From the NCBI GenBank assembly GCA_031261005.1, contig JAISKF010000039.1:1-46447 (forward strand): a DNA stretch of 46,447 nt, in the 5' to 3' direction. The stretch is from Enterobacteriaceae bacterium. Lineage in GTDB: Bacteria; Pseudomonadota; Gammaproteobacteria; Enterobacterales; Enterobacteriaceae. A program made the translations under genes and the position numbers. Below, one piece after another: positions 33,064 through 46,308 of this stretch (the stretch's first letter is position 1; each line of letters starts with the position of its first letter). Below the pieces are notes generated by a model. It saw nothing but the letters and a program-made list of their open reading frames with translations, searched no databases and was not told the DNA's origin.

Positions 33064-34188
33064 CTATCTCCCCAAAAAACCGTCCCAATCTTTCCATACT
33101 GGCTGCAATCCTTGCGCGATCATGGCGTCTGCCACTTGCTGTGGTGAGCGGTTATCGTGGGGGGCGAATTGTTCCAGTTCTGGAGTGTCGTTGGCGTAGC
33201 CGCCGGGTTGGGTTTTTGAACCGGCGCTGACGCTGTTGATCGCTAACGGCACGACATGATCGCGGAAGTGGGACGATTCCCGCGTTGACAGCGAGAGTTC
33301 CACTTCCGGCGCGAACAGGCGGAAAGCGCAGATAAGCTGCACCAGTTGGGCATCGCTCATTATTGATGCGGGTTCGATGCCGCCAGCGCAAGGGCGTAGA
33401 CGTGGGAATGAGATAGAATAGCGGCTCTGCCAGTAGTGTTTTTGCAGAAAATGCAGATGCTCGGCGACAAAATAGCTGTCTGCGCGCCAGTCAGCAGAAA
33501 GCCCAAGCAGTGCGCCAACGCCGATTTTATCTATGCCTGCTTGCCCTAATCGTTCCGGTGTTCCTAGCCGCCAGAAGAAGTCCTGTTTATGACCGCGCAG
33601 GTGATGTTTCTGGTAGGTCGCAGCATGATAGGTTTCCTGATATACCATTACGGCATCTAGCCCCAGCGTTTTTAGCTCGGCGTAATCTTCGCTGGCAAGA
33701 GGTTGAACTTCCATCATTAATGAACTGGCTTTGCGGCGAATGGCTGGTAAATGTCGGCGGAAGTAATCCATGCCGACTTTGTTTTGATGTTCACCGGTCA
33801 CCAGTAAAAGATGTTCGTAACCCAACGCATTTAATGCCGCGCATTCCAGCTCGATTTCTTCGGCGCTCAAGGTTTTACGCTTGATTTTATTGCTCATGGA
33901 AAAACCGCAGTAAGTGCAGTCATTAGAACAAAGATTGGAAAGATACAGTGGCGCGTAAAAGTTCACGGTGTTACCGAACCGGATACGGGTTAAGCGCTGC
34001 GCTTCCTGTGCCATTGCTTCCAGATAAGGAACGGCTGCCGGTGAGATCAGCGCCATAAAGTCATTTCTGCTGCGTGTATGAGCATTTAAGGCGTGTTCGA
34101 CATCGGCTGCGGTTTTGCTGTAGATGGAAAGGGATATATCGTCCCAATCCAATTGCTGCCAGTGATCACGAAATGAGGTGTTCATCAT
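33064..34188 (-). CDS. thiH: 2-iminoacetate synthase (tyrosine lyase) ThiH
   Basis: This radical-SAM enzyme cleaves tyrosine to dehydroglycine (2-iminoacetate) and p-cresol for the thiazole ring. It is 374 residues from the ATG at 34188, which overlaps the thiG stop (TGATG); a TTG one codon upstream is less likely. The cluster motif is CSNDCTYCGF (CX3CX2C). Other family marks are GEHQNKVGMDYF and FPRLRPCAGG. It is the last gene of thiCESGH. Confidence 0.96.
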   Translation of the reverse strand: MMNTSFRDHWQQLDWDDISLSIYSKTAADVEHALNAHTRSRNDFMALISPAAVPYLEAMAQEAQRLTRIRFGNTVNFYAPLYLSNLCSNDCTYCGFSMSNKIKRKTLSAEEIELECAALNALGYEHLLLVTGEHQNKVGMDYFRRHLPAIRRKASSLMMEVQPLASEDYAELKTLGLDAVMVYQETYHAATYQKHHLRGHKQDFFWRLGTPERLGQAGIDKIGVGALLGLSADWRADSYFVAEHLHFLQKHYWQSRYSISFPRLRPCAGGIEPASIMSDAQLVQLICAFRLFAPEVELSLSTRESSHFRDHVVPLAINSVSAGSKTQPGGYANDTPELEQFAPHDNRSPQQVADAMIAQGLQPVWKDWDGFLGR

Positions 34189-34967
34189 CAAGCTCCTGCC
34201 TGATTGAGAAATGATGTCAGCGGGCTGGACGCTGACGCGCTGGCGTTATGGCGCACGTTGCCCAGTCCTGATGTTTTGGCGAGGCTGCCAGCTTCTACCG
34301 CTAAACGGAATGCGTTTGCCATGCCGATGGGATCACGCGCTACGGCAATGGCGGTATTTACCAGCACTGCATCAGCACCTAATTCCAGCGCTTGTGCGGC
34401 GTGGCTTGGCGCGCCGATACCGGCATCAACCACCACGGGTACTGAGGATTGATCGATAATAATTCGCAGAAATTCTTTTGTGGTTAACCCTAAATTGGAA
34501 CCGATCGGCGCGCCTAATGGCATCACTGCCGCGCAGCCGACTTCTTCCAGCCGTTTGCACAATACCGGATCAGCGCCGCAATATGGCAGCACTACAAAGC
34601 CTAGTTTTACCAGTTGTTCGGCGGCTTTTAGGGTTTCGATAGGATCGGGCAGCAGGTAACGCACATCAGGGTGAATCTCCAGTTTAACCCAGTTGGTATC
34701 GAGTGCTTCTCTGGCTAATTGCGCGGCAAAGACTGCTTCTGCTGCATTTTTCGCGCCGGAGGTATTTGGTAACAGTTTGATGCCAAGATGTTGTAGCGGC
34801 GCTAAAATTGCGTCATCGGATTTATTCAAATCCACTCGTTTCATTGCCATTGTCGCCAGTTGCGAACCGGAAGCTGCGATCGCTTGTTCCATGATGGCGG
34901 CGGAAGCGAATTTTCCTGTGCCGACAAATAAGCGTGATGTAAATGTTTTTCCTGCAATTGTTAACAT
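34188..34967 (-). CDS. thiG: Thiazole synthase ThiG
   Basis: It condenses 1-deoxyxylulose-5-phosphate, dehydroglycine and ThiS-thiocarboxylate sulfur into the thiazole moiety. It is 259 residues from the ATG at 34967 ([20 protein letters not shown]), with AGGAGG upstream; the longer frame to 35069 only overlaps thiS. The Schiff-base lysine lies in WVKLEIHPD, and the TIM-barrel phosphate site is [20 protein letters not shown]. Start and stop are tightly packed against thiS and thiH. Confidence 0.97.
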   Translation of the reverse strand: MLTIAGKTFTSRLFVGTGKFASAAIMEQAIAASGSQLATMAMKRVDLNKSDDAILAPLQHLGIKLLPNTSGAKNAAEAVFAAQLAREALDTNWVKLEIHPDVRYLLPDPIETLKAAEQLVKLGFVVLPYCGADPVLCKRLEEVGCAAVMPLGAPIGSNLGLTTKEFLRIIIDQSSVPVVVDAGIGAPSHAAQALELGADAVLVNTAIAVARDPIGMANAFRLAVEAGSLAKTSGLGNVRHNASASASSPLTSFLNQAGA

Positions 34968-34968
34968 A

Positions 34969-35169
34969 TCAGCCTCCTGCAATGGCTTGAAATAATAAGA
35001 TGTTATCGCCGTTGCGTAATTCACGACTTTCCCAGTCGGCGCGGAGCTGTATTTCCTGATTGACGGCAACCGCCACGCCTGCGTCGGTTTTATCTAACAG
35101 TGTAATCAGAGCGCTGACGGTGAGCGGTTCGGCAACGTCCATCGGTGCGTCATTTACGATGATTTGCAT
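34969..35169 (-). CDS. thiS: Sulfur carrier protein ThiS
   Basis: A 66-residue ubiquitin-like protein ending in the required Gly-Gly (LLFQAIAGG), which must be adenylated and thiocarboxylated to donate sulfur to ThiG. The start is ATG 35169, 3 bp after the thiE stop. The adenylylating enzyme gene thiF, normally between thiE and thiS, is absent from this operon. Confidence 0.95.
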   Translation of the reverse strand: MQIIVNDAPMDVAEPLTVSALITLLDKTDAGVAVAVNQEIQLRADWESRELRNGDNILLFQAIAGG

Positions 35170-35172
35170 GGA

Positions 35173-37939
<2,767 letters not shown>

Positions 37940-37944
37940 TTACT

Positions 37945-38057
37945 CTTGTTCCCTTCGCGGGTATTAACCCGATCAGGTTCCGCGGATCCCGAATTAACGG
38001 TCTCAGCCTGTGTTTTCTTCTCATCACTAAGAAGAAAGCGCTAGGCACTCCGACAAG
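37945..38057 (-). promoter_or_regulatory. TPP riboswitch (THI element) of thiC
   Basis: On the minus strand, CTTGT pairs with ACAAG to close P1 (38053-38057 with 37945-37949). Within it lie GGAGTGCC, the pyrimidine-sensing CTGAGA, and the pyrophosphate-side ACCTGATCGGGTTAATACC with GCGAAGGGAA. An extra hairpin (CTTTCTTCTTAG...GAGAAGAAA) is the variable P3 extension. When TPP binds, thiC translation or transcription should drop. A likely promoter (TATACT on the minus strand near 38090) and a 7-bp inverted repeat ACCACAA/TTGTGGT (38112-38130) lie upstream. Nothing else is seen in the thiC-nudC gap. Confidence 0.96.
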
Positions 38058-38210
38058 ATGAATCACCCATTAAGGTGATACGGCGTGAACAGTATAAATT
38101 AGCGCATCAAAACCACAAGAGGTTTGTGGTGATACGCTTCATTACTGATAATATTTGTGTTCCTAACAAAATGGCAAATCAATAACAAAACGAGGTTGAG
38201 CAAGTCGGGT

Positions 38211-38984
38211 ATGGAGCAACAATTACAAGGTAACGAATCAGGCTGGTGGTTATTGAGTCATGCCGGAAAGTTATGGCTGCCGCAAGGGGAGATCCCTTTT
38301 GGTAAAGCGCAGCATTTTGGTTTGGGTGGTAAAATCGCGCATCATATTGGTGAATGGCAAAGTGAGCCGGTTTGGTTGATTTGTCAGGAGCGAACGAAAG
38401 AGATGGTATCAGTGCGCCAACTGCTGAATGAAGATCGTGGTTTGTTCCAGTTAGCGGGCAGAGCGGTGCAGTTGGAGGAGTTTTATCGTTCTCATAAATT
38501 TTGTGGTTATTGCGGCAATGAGATGTCTGTCAGTGAGCAGGAGTGGGCTTGTTTGTGTCATCACTGCCGTCAGCGCTATTATCCGCAAATTGCCCCTTGC
38601 GTAATTGTGGCGATTCGCCGCGAAGACAGGATTTTACTGGCGCAGCATACGCGTCACCGCGGCGGTATTTATACGGCGTTAGCGGGTTTTGTTGAAGTAG
38701 GGGAAACGCTGGAACAGGCGGTGGCGCGCGAGGTGATGGAGGAGAGTAATATCCGCATTAAAAATCTGCGTTATATCTCTTCTCAGCCGTGGCCGTTCCC
38801 GCATTCACTAATGGCGGCGTATATGGCGGATTACGACAGCGGCGAGCTGAAAATCGATCCGTCCGAGTTGCTTGATGCCGACTGGTTTCATCATGAAAAA
38901 TTGCCGCAGCTTCCGCCTGCGGGTACGGTTGCGCGGCGATTAATTGAAGATACTATTGTGTTATGCCGAGCCGAACAGGATTGA
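38211..38984 (+). CDS. nudC: NAD-capped RNA hydrolase / NADH pyrophosphatase NudC
   Basis: A 257-residue Nudix enzyme that removes NAD caps from RNA. The ATG at 38211 puts the conserved GWW the same 11 residues in as E. coli; an upstream in-frame start at 38157 is rejected. The zinc ribbon is CGYCG...CLCHHC. The Nudix box is [11 protein letters not shown]...REVMEESNI, where the usual Gly near the end is Asn. The NADH-specific [11 protein letters not shown] motif is intact. rsd, its usual neighbour, is absent. Confidence 0.95.
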   Translation: MEQQLQGNESGWWLLSHAGKLWLPQGEIPFGKAQHFGLGGKIAHHIGEWQSEPVWLICQERTKEMVSVRQLLNEDRGLFQLAGRAVQLEEFYRSHKFCGYCGNEMSVSEQEWACLCHHCRQRYYPQIAPCVIVAIRREDRILLAQHTRHRGGIYTALAGFVEVGETLEQAVAREVMEESNIRIKNLRYISSQPWPFPHSLMAAYMADYDSGELKIDPSELLDADWFHHEKLPQLPPAGTVARRLIEDTIVLCRAEQD

Positions 38985-39069
38985 TAAATTTTACCTGTCT
39001 TGCATGTTACAATCTTTATCAAGGTAAAAATGATGACTGCGTGCGCGCAATCCCCAAAGGATAAAAATA

Positions 39070-40134
39070 ATGAATGAATTAAAAAATGATCGTTATCTGC
39101 GAGCGTTGCTGCGCCAGCCGGTTGATGTCACGCCCGTCTGGATGATGCGTCAGGCGGGGCGCTATTTGCCAGAGTACAAAGCGACACGCGCTCAGGCTGG
39201 GGATTTTATGTCGTTGTGTAAAAATGCGGAACTGGCTTGCGAAGTGACGCTACAGCCATTGCGCCGTTACGCTCTTGATGCGGCGATTTTGTTTTCCGAT
39301 ATTTTAACCATTCCTGATGCCATGGGTTTGGGGCTGTATTTTGAAGCCGGAGAGGGACCGCGCTTTGAACGCCCGATTACGTGCCGTGCTGATGTGGATA
39401 AGCTGCCGATCCCTGATCCAGAACAAGAGCTGGCTTATGTTATGAATGCGGTGCGTACTATTCGGCGTAACTTAGTCGGTGAAGTGCCGCTGATTGGCTT
39501 TTCTGGCAGCCCGTGGACATTAGCGACGTATATGGTGGAGGGCGGTAGCAGTAAAGCCTTTACGAAAATTAAGCAGATGATGTACACCGATGGTGCAACG
39601 CTGCATAAGCTGCTGGATAAAATCGCTGATAGCGTGATTTTGTATCTTAATGCACAAATTAAAGCAGGCGCGCAGGCAGTGATGATTTTCGATACATGGG
39701 GCGGGGTGTTGACCGGTCGTGATTATCGTGAATTCTCGTTAGCGTATATGCACAAAATTGTTGCTGGCTTAATGCGAGAAAATGACGGGCGTCGCGTGCC
39801 GGTTACGTTGTTTACCAAAGGCGGCGGTCAATGGTTGGAAGCGATGGCAGATACCGGCTGTGATGCGTTAGGGCTGGATTGGACTACCGATATTGCTGAT
39901 GCGCGTAAGCGCGTTGGTGATCGCGTGGCATTACAAGGCAATATGGACCCATCGATGTTGTATGCGCCTGCGGCACGCATCGAGCAGGAAGTCTCTGATA
40001 TTTTAGCAGGATTTGGTGCTGGCAATGGGCATGTGTTTAATCTGGGTCACGGTATCCATCAAGATGTTCCGCCGGAAAATGCAGGCGTGTTTGTCGATGC
40101 GGTACATAAACTTTCACGTCGTTATCATGAGTAA
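39070..40134 (+). CDS. hemE: Uroporphyrinogen decarboxylase
   Basis: It decarboxylates uroporphyrinogen III to coproporphyrinogen III in heme synthesis. It is 354 residues, as in E. coli. The signature [11 protein letters not shown] is at residues 26-36, [13 protein letters not shown] near 145, and the catalytic Asp motif is [15 protein letters not shown]. The start is ATG 39070. nfi follows after 6 bp and may be cotranscribed. Confidence 0.97.
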   Translation: MNELKNDRYLRALLRQPVDVTPVWMMRQAGRYLPEYKATRAQAGDFMSLCKNAELACEVTLQPLRRYALDAAILFSDILTIPDAMGLGLYFEAGEGPRFERPITCRADVDKLPIPDPEQELAYVMNAVRTIRRNLVGEVPLIGFSGSPWTLATYMVEGGSSKAFTKIKQMMYTDGATLHKLLDKIADSVILYLNAQIKAGAQAVMIFDTWGGVLTGRDYREFSLAYMHKIVAGLMRENDGRRVPVTLFTKGGGQWLEAMADTGCDALGLDWTTDIADARKRVGDRVALQGNMDPSMLYAPAARIEQEVSDILAGFGAGNGHVFNLGHGIHQDVPPENAGVFVDAVHKLSRRYHE

Positions 40135-40140
40135 TTTCAA

Positions 40141-40815
40141 ATGATTAATACAACAGCTCTGCGGACGGAACAGATTGAAAAGGCACATCTGATCGTCAGA
40201 GAAGATCAGTTGGGTTTTAGTGAACCGCAATGGATTGCGGGGGCTGATGTTGGTTTTGAACAGGACGGGACGATCACGCGAGCGGCGATTGCAGTATTAC
40301 GTTATCCGTCACTGGAGTTGGCGGAATATCAAATTGCCAGAGTGCCGACATCGCTCCCTTACATTCCTGGTTTGCTTTCGTTTCGTGAATGCCCTGCGTT
40401 GGTAGCGGCATGGCAGCAGCTAACAATTAAGCCGCAGTTGGTTTTTGTTGACGGGCAGGGTATCGCTCACCCGCGTCGTCTTGGTGTGGCGAGTCATTTC
40501 GGTTTGCTGGTTGATGTGCCGACGATTGGCGTGGCAAAAAATCGCTTGTGTGGTAAGTTTGCGCCGTTAAGTGATAAAGTCGGCGATTTAGCGCCATTAA
40601 CTGATGGTGATGAGCAAATCGGTTGGGTTTGGAACAGCAAAGCACGTTGTAAACCGCTGTATATTTCTATCGGGCATCGTATTAGTCAGGAATCTGCCTT
40701 AAATTGGGTGCAGTGTTGTATGCGCGGTTATCGTTTACCGGAACCGATTCGCTGGGCTGATGCGATTGCTTCCCGCAGACCGGCATTTGTGCGCTGGCTG
40801 GCGCAGCAGGAATAA
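40141..40815 (+). CDS. nfi: Endonuclease V (deoxyinosine-specific)
   Basis: It nicks DNA one base 3' of deaminated bases such as inosine. It is 224 residues (E. coli 223). The catalytic Asp lies in [13 protein letters not shown], with [31 protein letters not shown] and [11 protein letters not shown] completing the active site. The start is ATG 40141, 6 bp after hemE. Confidence 0.96.
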   Translation: MINTTALRTEQIEKAHLIVREDQLGFSEPQWIAGADVGFEQDGTITRAAIAVLRYPSLELAEYQIARVPTSLPYIPGLLSFRECPALVAAWQQLTIKPQLVFVDGQGIAHPRRLGVASHFGLLVDVPTIGVAKNRLCGKFAPLSDKVGDLAPLTDGDEQIGWVWNSKARCKPLYISIGHRISQESALNWVQCCMRGYRLPEPIRWADAIASRRPAFVRWLAQQE

Positions 40816-40918
40816 CATCAAGTAAATATTATTTTGAATAATAAATAGTTGAACAGTACATTTCGGGTAATGTATGAGAGCATTGCCTAATCCGCTTTTT
40901 TATTAATGAGATCTTTTC

Positions 40919-41509
40919 ATGTTGCGTAATCCGATCCACAAACGTTTGGAAAAATTAGCTAGTTGGCAGCATTATACGTTTATGGCTTGCCTGTGTGAGC
41001 GTATGTATCCAAATTATAAGGCTTTTTGTCAGCAAACCAGCTTCGCTGATCCGACGGTATATCGTCGAATTCTTGATTTAATCTGGGAAACGTTGGTGGT
41101 TAAAGGCGCAAAAGTGAATTTTGACAGCCAGTTAGAAAAGTTGGAAGATGCCATTCCTGATACAGAACAGTTTGATATTTATGCTGTTTATCCGGCAATT
41201 GATGCTTGTGTGGCGTTAAGTGAATTGCTGCACGCGCATTTAAGCGGTGAAACATTGCAACATGCGGTTGCGGTGAGTGAAGTATCTATCCGTACCGTTG
41301 CAATGTTAGAAATGACCGAAGCTAATCGGGAAATGACTGACGATGAGTTGAAAGTGTTGCCGCTTATTGAGCAAGAATTAGATATTCAATGGGAAATTTA
41401 CCGCTTGTTGGTTGATTGCGAAGAGCGTGATCTTGAGCTAATAAAAGGCTTGCGTTTGGATCTGAAAGAGGCTGCGATTAGTAATATTGGTATAAAATTG
41501 ACACAATAG
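40919..41509 (+). CDS. yjaG: DUF416 protein YjaG
   Basis: A 196-residue cytosolic helical protein, the same length as E. coli YjaG. Typical stretches are LASWQHYTFMACLCERMYPN, LEDAIPDTEQFDIYAVYPAI and DACVALSELLHA. Its function is unknown. It stays linked to nfi and hupA as in E. coli. The start is ATG 40919 (MLRNPIHKRLEKLASW). Confidence 0.95.
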   Translation: MLRNPIHKRLEKLASWQHYTFMACLCERMYPNYKAFCQQTSFADPTVYRRILDLIWETLVVKGAKVNFDSQLEKLEDAIPDTEQFDIYAVYPAIDACVALSELLHAHLSGETLQHAVAVSEVSIRTVAMLEMTEANREMTDDELKVLPLIEQELDIQWEIYRLLVDCEERDLELIKGLRLDLKEAAISNIGIKLTQ

Positions 41510-41699
41510 ATAAGAAAACGTGATTCAGAGCTTAAATAATAATATGTTAAGACTTCACAGTAGCCGTCTATTGGTCTACATTTGTCTTACCTAAAGAAAG
41601 GTGGTTATCAAGACGTTTAGGTGAGGAATAATAAAGAGTTTTCTTTTCTCATCCGTCTTAGGTACATTGCATGTGATAAATACACAGTAAGGATAATTT

Positions 41700-41975
41700 A
41701 TGAACAAGGCTCAACTGATTGATGTAATTGCAGACAAGGCTGGTATCACTAAGGCGCAAGCTAAATTGGCTCTGGAATCAACCGTAGGTGCAATTACTGA
41801 GTCTCTGAAAGATGGTGACCCAGTGCAACTGGTTGGTTTTGGTACATTTAAAGTGAATCACCGTCAGGCTCGTACTGGTCGTAACCCTCAGACTGGTGCA
41901 GAGATTAAGATTGCTGCGGCTAATGTTCCGGCATTCGTTTCCGGTAAAGCACTGAAAGACGCTGTTAATAAATAA
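41700..41975 (+). CDS. hupA: DNA-binding protein HU-alpha
   Basis: A 91-residue nucleoid protein (E. coli 90). The DNA-binding arm carries [10 protein letters not shown], and the core is [14 protein letters not shown]; the end is [11 protein letters not shown] with one extra residue. The start is ATG 41700, with TAAGGA upstream. A 190-bp leader precedes it, and a strong terminator follows. Confidence 0.97.
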   Translation: MNKAQLIDVIADKAGITKAQAKLALESTVGAITESLKDGDPVQLVGFGTFKVNHRQARTGRNPQTGAEIKIAAANVPAFVSGKALKDAVNK

Positions 41976-42000
41976 TTAACTGTACAGATTTTAGGTAAAC

Positions 42001-42020
42001 AAGGGGCATTAGCCCCTTTT
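42001..42020 (+). terminator. Rho-independent terminator of hupA
   Basis: AAGGGGC, loop ATTA, then GCCCCTT, followed by TT. It is a compact GC-rich stem 25 bp after the hupA stop, with the T-run ending near 42020. Confidence 0.92.
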
Positions 42021-42034
42021 ATCATTTCTGTATC

Positions 42035-42700
42035 ATGATGAAACGTATGATAAAACGACTCATTACGTTAAGTTTTCTGATATTGATGCTGGCAGGTTGC
42101 GGCTCAACAACTCATGAACCAATGCTTAACGCTTCTGGTTATCTTGCTGATGATGGTGTGGTAAGAATCTGGACGAAAATCAGTGCTGATAAACAACCCA
42201 TGCACCTGATGTGGGTGTATACGCCATTCTCTGGTGATTCAGTTTTAACTGATTACGAATATATTGCCGGTCAGCTCAGTCTGATCCGCAGCGAAGTTCA
42301 AAATGGCGCTAATTTACCGCAAACCATACTGCGGTTGGACAGTGGCGATAATCCGAGCTTTATGGAACGTAAGCTGGTTGATCGTAATGAACAACTCTCT
42401 ACTGATGATATTTTGCGCCTGAAATATGAAGCACAGCGGATTTTAGCCTCCAGTAATTCCCTGAGTGCCGGTAATATTCATCTTTATCAAGGCTATGTGA
42501 CCGCTGACAGTATTGTGACTTGTCAGGGAGAAAACATGACACCGGCATTTCCGGCGGATCAGCAGGCATGGATTCAAGAACGTATCAGCAATGGCGGTTT
42601 TATTGGTTTGGCATGGCTAAAAGCACCGCGCGGTGATCAGCTTTTGCTGGTGGCAAATGAGAATTTTTGTTCGTGGGAGCCTAAACTGGATAGTTTCTAG
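42035..42700 (+). CDS. yjaH: YjaH-like (DUF1481) lipoprotein
   Basis: A 221-residue lipoprotein. The signal MMKRMIKRLITLSFLILM ends in the lipobox LAGC, so Cys22 would be acylated. The mature part shows the DUF1481 pattern (ASGYLADDGVVRIWTKI; VTCQGENM; LLLVANENFCSWEP). Position after hupA matches yjaH in E. coli (231 aa). The function is unknown; a periplasmic or outer-membrane location is likely. A start three codons later (second ATG-Arg group) cannot be excluded. Confidence 0.88.
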   Translation: MMKRMIKRLITLSFLILMLAGCGSTTHEPMLNASGYLADDGVVRIWTKISADKQPMHLMWVYTPFSGDSVLTDYEYIAGQLSLIRSEVQNGANLPQTILRLDSGDNPSFMERKLVDRNEQLSTDDILRLKYEAQRILASSNSLSAGNIHLYQGYVTADSIVTCQGENMTPAFPADQQAWIQERISNGGFIGLAWLKAPRGDQLLLVANENFCSWEPKLDSF

Positions 42701-42806
42701 CCGATATTATTTTTAAAACAATGGATTAAATAACCAGAGTTTCGGATAAGCAGTTATATCTCAGGTTTGAATAATAAATTAATATATTGATAATAAAGAA
42801 TAATTC

Positions 42807-42876
42807 GTATGGGCGGCAACCTGCCGCCCGTAAATCCACCGCGTTGTTAATTCGGACGTCAGGTTGCCGCCCCTAC
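42807..42876. repeat. REPIN-like double palindrome, yjaH-purD junction
   Basis: The left arm is TGGGCGGCAACCTGCCGCCC; the right arm GGACGTCAGGTTGCCGCCCC has two mismatches. The outer end GAGTTTCGGATAAG lies at about 42738, so most of the extended element is present. Confidence 0.9.
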
Positions 42877-42931
42877 GAGAAAATTTCATAATTACTTGAA
42901 ATTTATCGTAATAATATAATAGCCAGAATTA

Positions 42932-42958
42932 AAAAAGGTCGCAGAGAGCGACCTTTTT
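42932..42958 (-). terminator. Terminator of purD, bidirectional
   Basis: AAAAAGGTCGC and GCGACCTTTTT are perfect complements around AGAGA. It lies 28 bp past the purD stop and can also stop transcription from yjaH. Confidence 0.93.
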
Positions 42959-42985
42959 GTCTATAAGCTAATTGTTATTCAATGG

Positions 42986-44275
42986 TTATGCTTTTTGTTC
43001 ACGTTCAATGGCGCGATAACCAATATCTTTCCGGCAGAAACAGCCATTCCAGTGAATTTTTTCTGCTAACTGGTAAGCGCGTTTCTGCGCTTCCGCAACG
43101 GTATTCCCCAGCGCTGTTGCACACAACACACGACCGCCTTGTGTCACCACCTTGCCATCTTGAATACGTGTACCAGCATGGAAGACTTTGGCGTCTGCAC
43201 TCTCTTGCTGCGAAAGACCAGTAATAATGTCACCGGTTTGATAATCGCCCGGATAACCGCCAGCCGCTAAAACTACGCCCAATGATGCGCGCGGATCCCA
43301 TTTGGACTCTTTCTCGTTGAGCTTGCCCTCAACGCCAGCCAAACAAAGCTCAACCAGATCTGACTGCATACGCAGCATGATTGGCTGCGTTTCAGGATCA
43401 CCAAAGCGGCAGTTAAACTCGATAACTTTTGGATTGCCTGCTTCATCAATCATCAGTCCGGCATACAAGAAACCGGTATAAGTATTGCCTTCCGCCGCCA
43501 TGCCATTCACGGTTGGCAAAATGACCTGTTCCATGATGCGATGATGAACTTCGTCCGTAACGACCGGAGCAGGGGAGTAAGCACCCATACCGCCCGTGTT
43601 TGGACCGGTATCCGCATCATAAACGCGTTTGTGATCCTGACTGGTTGCCATCGGCACAACATTTTTGCCATCAACCATAACAATGAAACTGGCTTCTTCG
43701 CCGGTCAGGAACTCTTCTACTACGATACGATGCCCTGCATCACCGAAAGCGTTGCCCTCCAGCATATCTTTCGCTGCTTCTTCCGCTTCTTCCAGCGTCA
43801 TGGCGACGATAACGCCTTTACCGGCAGCAAGACCATCAGCCTTGATAACGATCGGTGCGCCTTTGGCTCGAATGTAATTCAGTGCTGCGTTGATGTCGGT
43901 AAAGTTCTGATATTCAGCGCTAGGGATCGCGTTACGCGCCAGAAAATCTTTAGTAAAGGCTTTTGAGCCTTCCAGTTGCGCGGCTGCTTGTGTCGGTCCG
44001 AAAATTTTCAGACCAGCAGCACGGAAAGCATCTACAACACCTTTAACCAGCGGCGCTTCAGGACCAACAATCGTTAAACCAATATTCTCTTTCTGGGCAA
44101 ATGCCAGCAGCGCGTCAATATCAGTAGCAGTAATTGCCACATTAATCAGGTTCGGTTCTAACTCCGTTCCTGCATTACCTGGTGCGACAAAAACTTTGTC
44201 TGCCAGTGGGGATTGTGCTGCTTTCCATGCGAGCGCATGTTCGCGTCCGCCGTTGCCAATAATTAATATATTCAT
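42986..44275 (-). CDS. purD: Phosphoribosylamine--glycine ligase
   Basis: This ATP-grasp enzyme makes glycinamide ribotide, step 2 of purine synthesis. It is 429 residues. The N-terminus is MNILIIGNGGREHALAWK; the ATP-grasp segment includes GAPIVIKADGLAAGKGVIVA; the active-site stretch is EFNCRFGDPETQPIML. It ends CRKDIGYRAIEREQKA, as in E. coli. It lies 32 bp after purH in one operon. Confidence 0.97.
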   Translation of the reverse strand: MNILIIGNGGREHALAWKAAQSPLADKVFVAPGNAGTELEPNLINVAITATDIDALLAFAQKENIGLTIVGPEAPLVKGVVDAFRAAGLKIFGPTQAAAQLEGSKAFTKDFLARNAIPSAEYQNFTDINAALNYIRAKGAPIVIKADGLAAGKGVIVAMTLEEAEEAAKDMLEGNAFGDAGHRIVVEEFLTGEEASFIVMVDGKNVVPMATSQDHKRVYDADTGPNTGGMGAYSPAPVVTDEVHHRIMEQVILPTVNGMAAEGNTYTGFLYAGLMIDEAGNPKVIEFNCRFGDPETQPIMLRMQSDLVELCLAGVEGKLNEKESKWDPRASLGVVLAAGGYPGDYQTGDIITGLSQQESADAKVFHAGTRIQDGKVVTQGGRVLCATALGNTVAEAQKRAYQLAEKIHWNGCFCRKDIGYRAIEREQKA

Positions 44276-44307
44276 CTTGTTAGCTCCGAAATGGTTTAAT
44301 CCATTAA

Positions 44308-45897
44308 TTAATGGCGGAAATGACGCATATCAGTGAAGATCATCGCGATGCCGTGTTCGTTGGCAGCCGCAATGACTTCTTCGTCACGAATAGAACCACC
44401 CGGTTGGATTACACAGGTAATACCAACAGCGGCGGCAGCATCAATACCATCGCGGAATGGGAAGAACGCATCAGATGCCATCACCGCACCGGCAACTTGC
44501 AGGTTCTCATCTTCAGCTTTTATACCGGCAATTTTTGCCGAATAGACGCGGCTCATTTGACCAGCACCTATACCAATGGTCATATTATCGCGGGCATAAA
44601 CAATCGCGTTGGATTTAACGAATTTTGCGACTTTCCAGCAAAATAGCGCATCGTTAAGCTCTTTTTCGGTTGGCTGACGTTGTGAAACGACTTTCAGGTC
44701 AGATTCATTAACCATGCCTAAGTCGCGATCCTGAACTAATAAACCGCCGTTAACACGTTTGAAATCAAGTGCAGCATTACGTTTGCTCCATTCTCCGCAT
44801 TCCAGCACACGGATATTTTGTTTCGGCGCTAATACTTCGAGCGCCGCTTTACTGATACGCGGAGCAATGATCACTTCAACAAATTGACGGCTGATAATTG
44901 CGTGTGCGGTTTCGGCATCGAGTTCTTGGTTAAATGCGATAATGCCGCCGAATGCAGAGGTTGGATCAGTGAGATAAGCGCGTTCATAAGCGTGAAGAAT
45001 GTTATCGCCCAGAGCGACACCGCAAGGATTAGCATGTTTGACGATAACACAGGCGGGTTGCGTGAATTCTTTAACGCACTCTAAGGCAGCGTCGGTATCA
45101 GCGATATTATTATAAGAAAGCGCTTTACCTTGCCGTTGTTCAGCGGTTGCGACTGAAGCCTCTTTCAGCGTTTCTTCTATATAGAAAGCGGCTTGCTGGT
45201 GGCTATTTTCACCATAGCGCATATCTTGTTTCTTGATATATTGCAGATTCAGTGTGCGTGGGAAACGACCAGCAGGTTTATCTGTTTCACCGTAATAAGG
45301 GTTAACCATTGTGCCGAAGTAGTTAGCAATCATACCATCGTAAGCAGCGGTGTGTTCAAAGGCGCGAATGGCGAGATCGAAACGTGTTTCAAGACTGAGG
45401 CCGTTTTTGGATTTATCCATTTCGGTAATGATATTGATGTAATCACCGCTATTAACCACGATGGCGACATCTTTATGGTTTTTAGCGGCTGAGCGCACCA
45501 TTGTTGGACCGCCAATATCGATATTCTCTACGGCATCAGCCAAAGAACAATCAGCGCGGGCAACGGTTTGAGCAAATGGATATAGATTGACGACAACCAT
45601 ATCAATTGGCTCGATCGCATGTTTTGCCATCACGTCGTCATCAATACCTCTGCGTCCCAGAATACCGCCGTGAACTTTTGGGTGCAGCGTTTTTACTCTG
45701 CCATCCATCATTTCAGGAAAACCGGTGTAATCAGAAACTTCGGTTACTGCAAGACCGGCTGCTGCCAACATTTTGGCAGTCCCGCCAGTAGATAGCAGCT
45801 CAACACCGCGTTGCGATAACGCCTGAGCGAATTCAACGATGCCGGTTTTATCGGAAACGCTGAGAAGAGCGCGACGAATAGGACGATATGATTGCAT
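44308..45897 (-). CDS. purH: Bifunctional AICAR transformylase / IMP cyclohydrolase
   Basis: It catalyses the last two steps of IMP synthesis. It is 529 residues. The N-terminal cyclohydrolase domain ([29 protein letters not shown]) occupies about 1-195; the C-terminal transformylase carries [24 protein letters not shown] and [13 protein letters not shown]. The start is ATG 45897. A PurR box lies about 140 bp upstream. Confidence 0.97.
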   Translation of the reverse strand: MQSYRPIRRALLSVSDKTGIVEFAQALSQRGVELLSTGGTAKMLAAAGLAVTEVSDYTGFPEMMDGRVKTLHPKVHGGILGRRGIDDDVMAKHAIEPIDMVVVNLYPFAQTVARADCSLADAVENIDIGGPTMVRSAAKNHKDVAIVVNSGDYINIITEMDKSKNGLSLETRFDLAIRAFEHTAAYDGMIANYFGTMVNPYYGETDKPAGRFPRTLNLQYIKKQDMRYGENSHQQAAFYIEETLKEASVATAEQRQGKALSYNNIADTDAALECVKEFTQPACVIVKHANPCGVALGDNILHAYERAYLTDPTSAFGGIIAFNQELDAETAHAIISRQFVEVIIAPRISKAALEVLAPKQNIRVLECGEWSKRNAALDFKRVNGGLLVQDRDLGMVNESDLKVVSQRQPTEKELNDALFCWKVAKFVKSNAIVYARDNMTIGIGAGQMSRVYSAKIAGIKAEDENLQVAGAVMASDAFFPFRDGIDAAAAVGITCVIQPGGSIRDEEVIAAANEHGIAMIFTDMRHFRH

Positions 45898-46034
45898 AGC
45901 TGATAATTTCCTATGAGCTTTTTTAGAGTGAAAACATAGTAGACATAAAAGATGAGTTTAAAATAACAAAATATTTGTTTGAGTAATGAAGCATAGATGA
46001 CGATTTGCCATTAATTTTATCTGTATTAATTGTA

Positions 46035-46050
46035 ACGAAAACGATTGCGT
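46035..46050 (-). promoter_or_regulatory. PurR box upstream of purHD
   Basis: ACGAAAACGATTGCGT matches the 16-bp PurR palindrome ACGCAAACGTTTGCGT at 14 positions. It lies between purH and the rRNA promoters, in the 550-bp gap from 45898 that otherwise contains only the purH leader and the rrn promoters. Confidence 0.82.
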
Positions 46051-46167
46051 CACGCTCGTGAAATTTTTCTTTATTTGGGTTCTGTGGATAACTCTGTGTG
46101 AAAGTTGGTATAACATGTGCTTTTGCTGTGTAAAGCAGCAAACGGGATATTTTTCTCTAATTTCCTA

Positions 46168-46195
46168 TTGCAGATGCCAATAAACTCCCTATAAT
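46168..46195 (+). promoter_or_regulatory. rRNA operon promoter P1
   Basis: The -35 TTGCAG (46168-46173) and -10 TATAAT (46190-46195) are spaced 16 bp, as in enterobacterial rrn P1, followed by the GC-rich discriminator GCGCC. The CTCCCTATAATGCGCC block is essentially the E. coli rrn P1 sequence, so control by ppGpp/DksA is expected. Confidence 0.93.
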
Positions 46196-46270
46196 GCGCC
46201 TCCATTGAACGGCATGTGAGACAATTCACAAAATGCAGTTTGACAGAATCAATTAAGCCGTAAAAAGTGA

Positions 46271-46298
46271 TTGACTCTAAAACGGGAAAGCGTAGTAT
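46271..46298 (+). promoter_or_regulatory. rRNA operon promoter P2
   Basis: The -35 TTGACT (46271-46276) and -10 TAGTAT (46293-46298) have a 16-bp spacer containing GGGAAAGCG, as in E. coli rrn P2. It lies about 103 bp downstream of P1. Confidence 0.88.
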
Positions 46299-46308
46299 AC
46301 GCAGCCCG

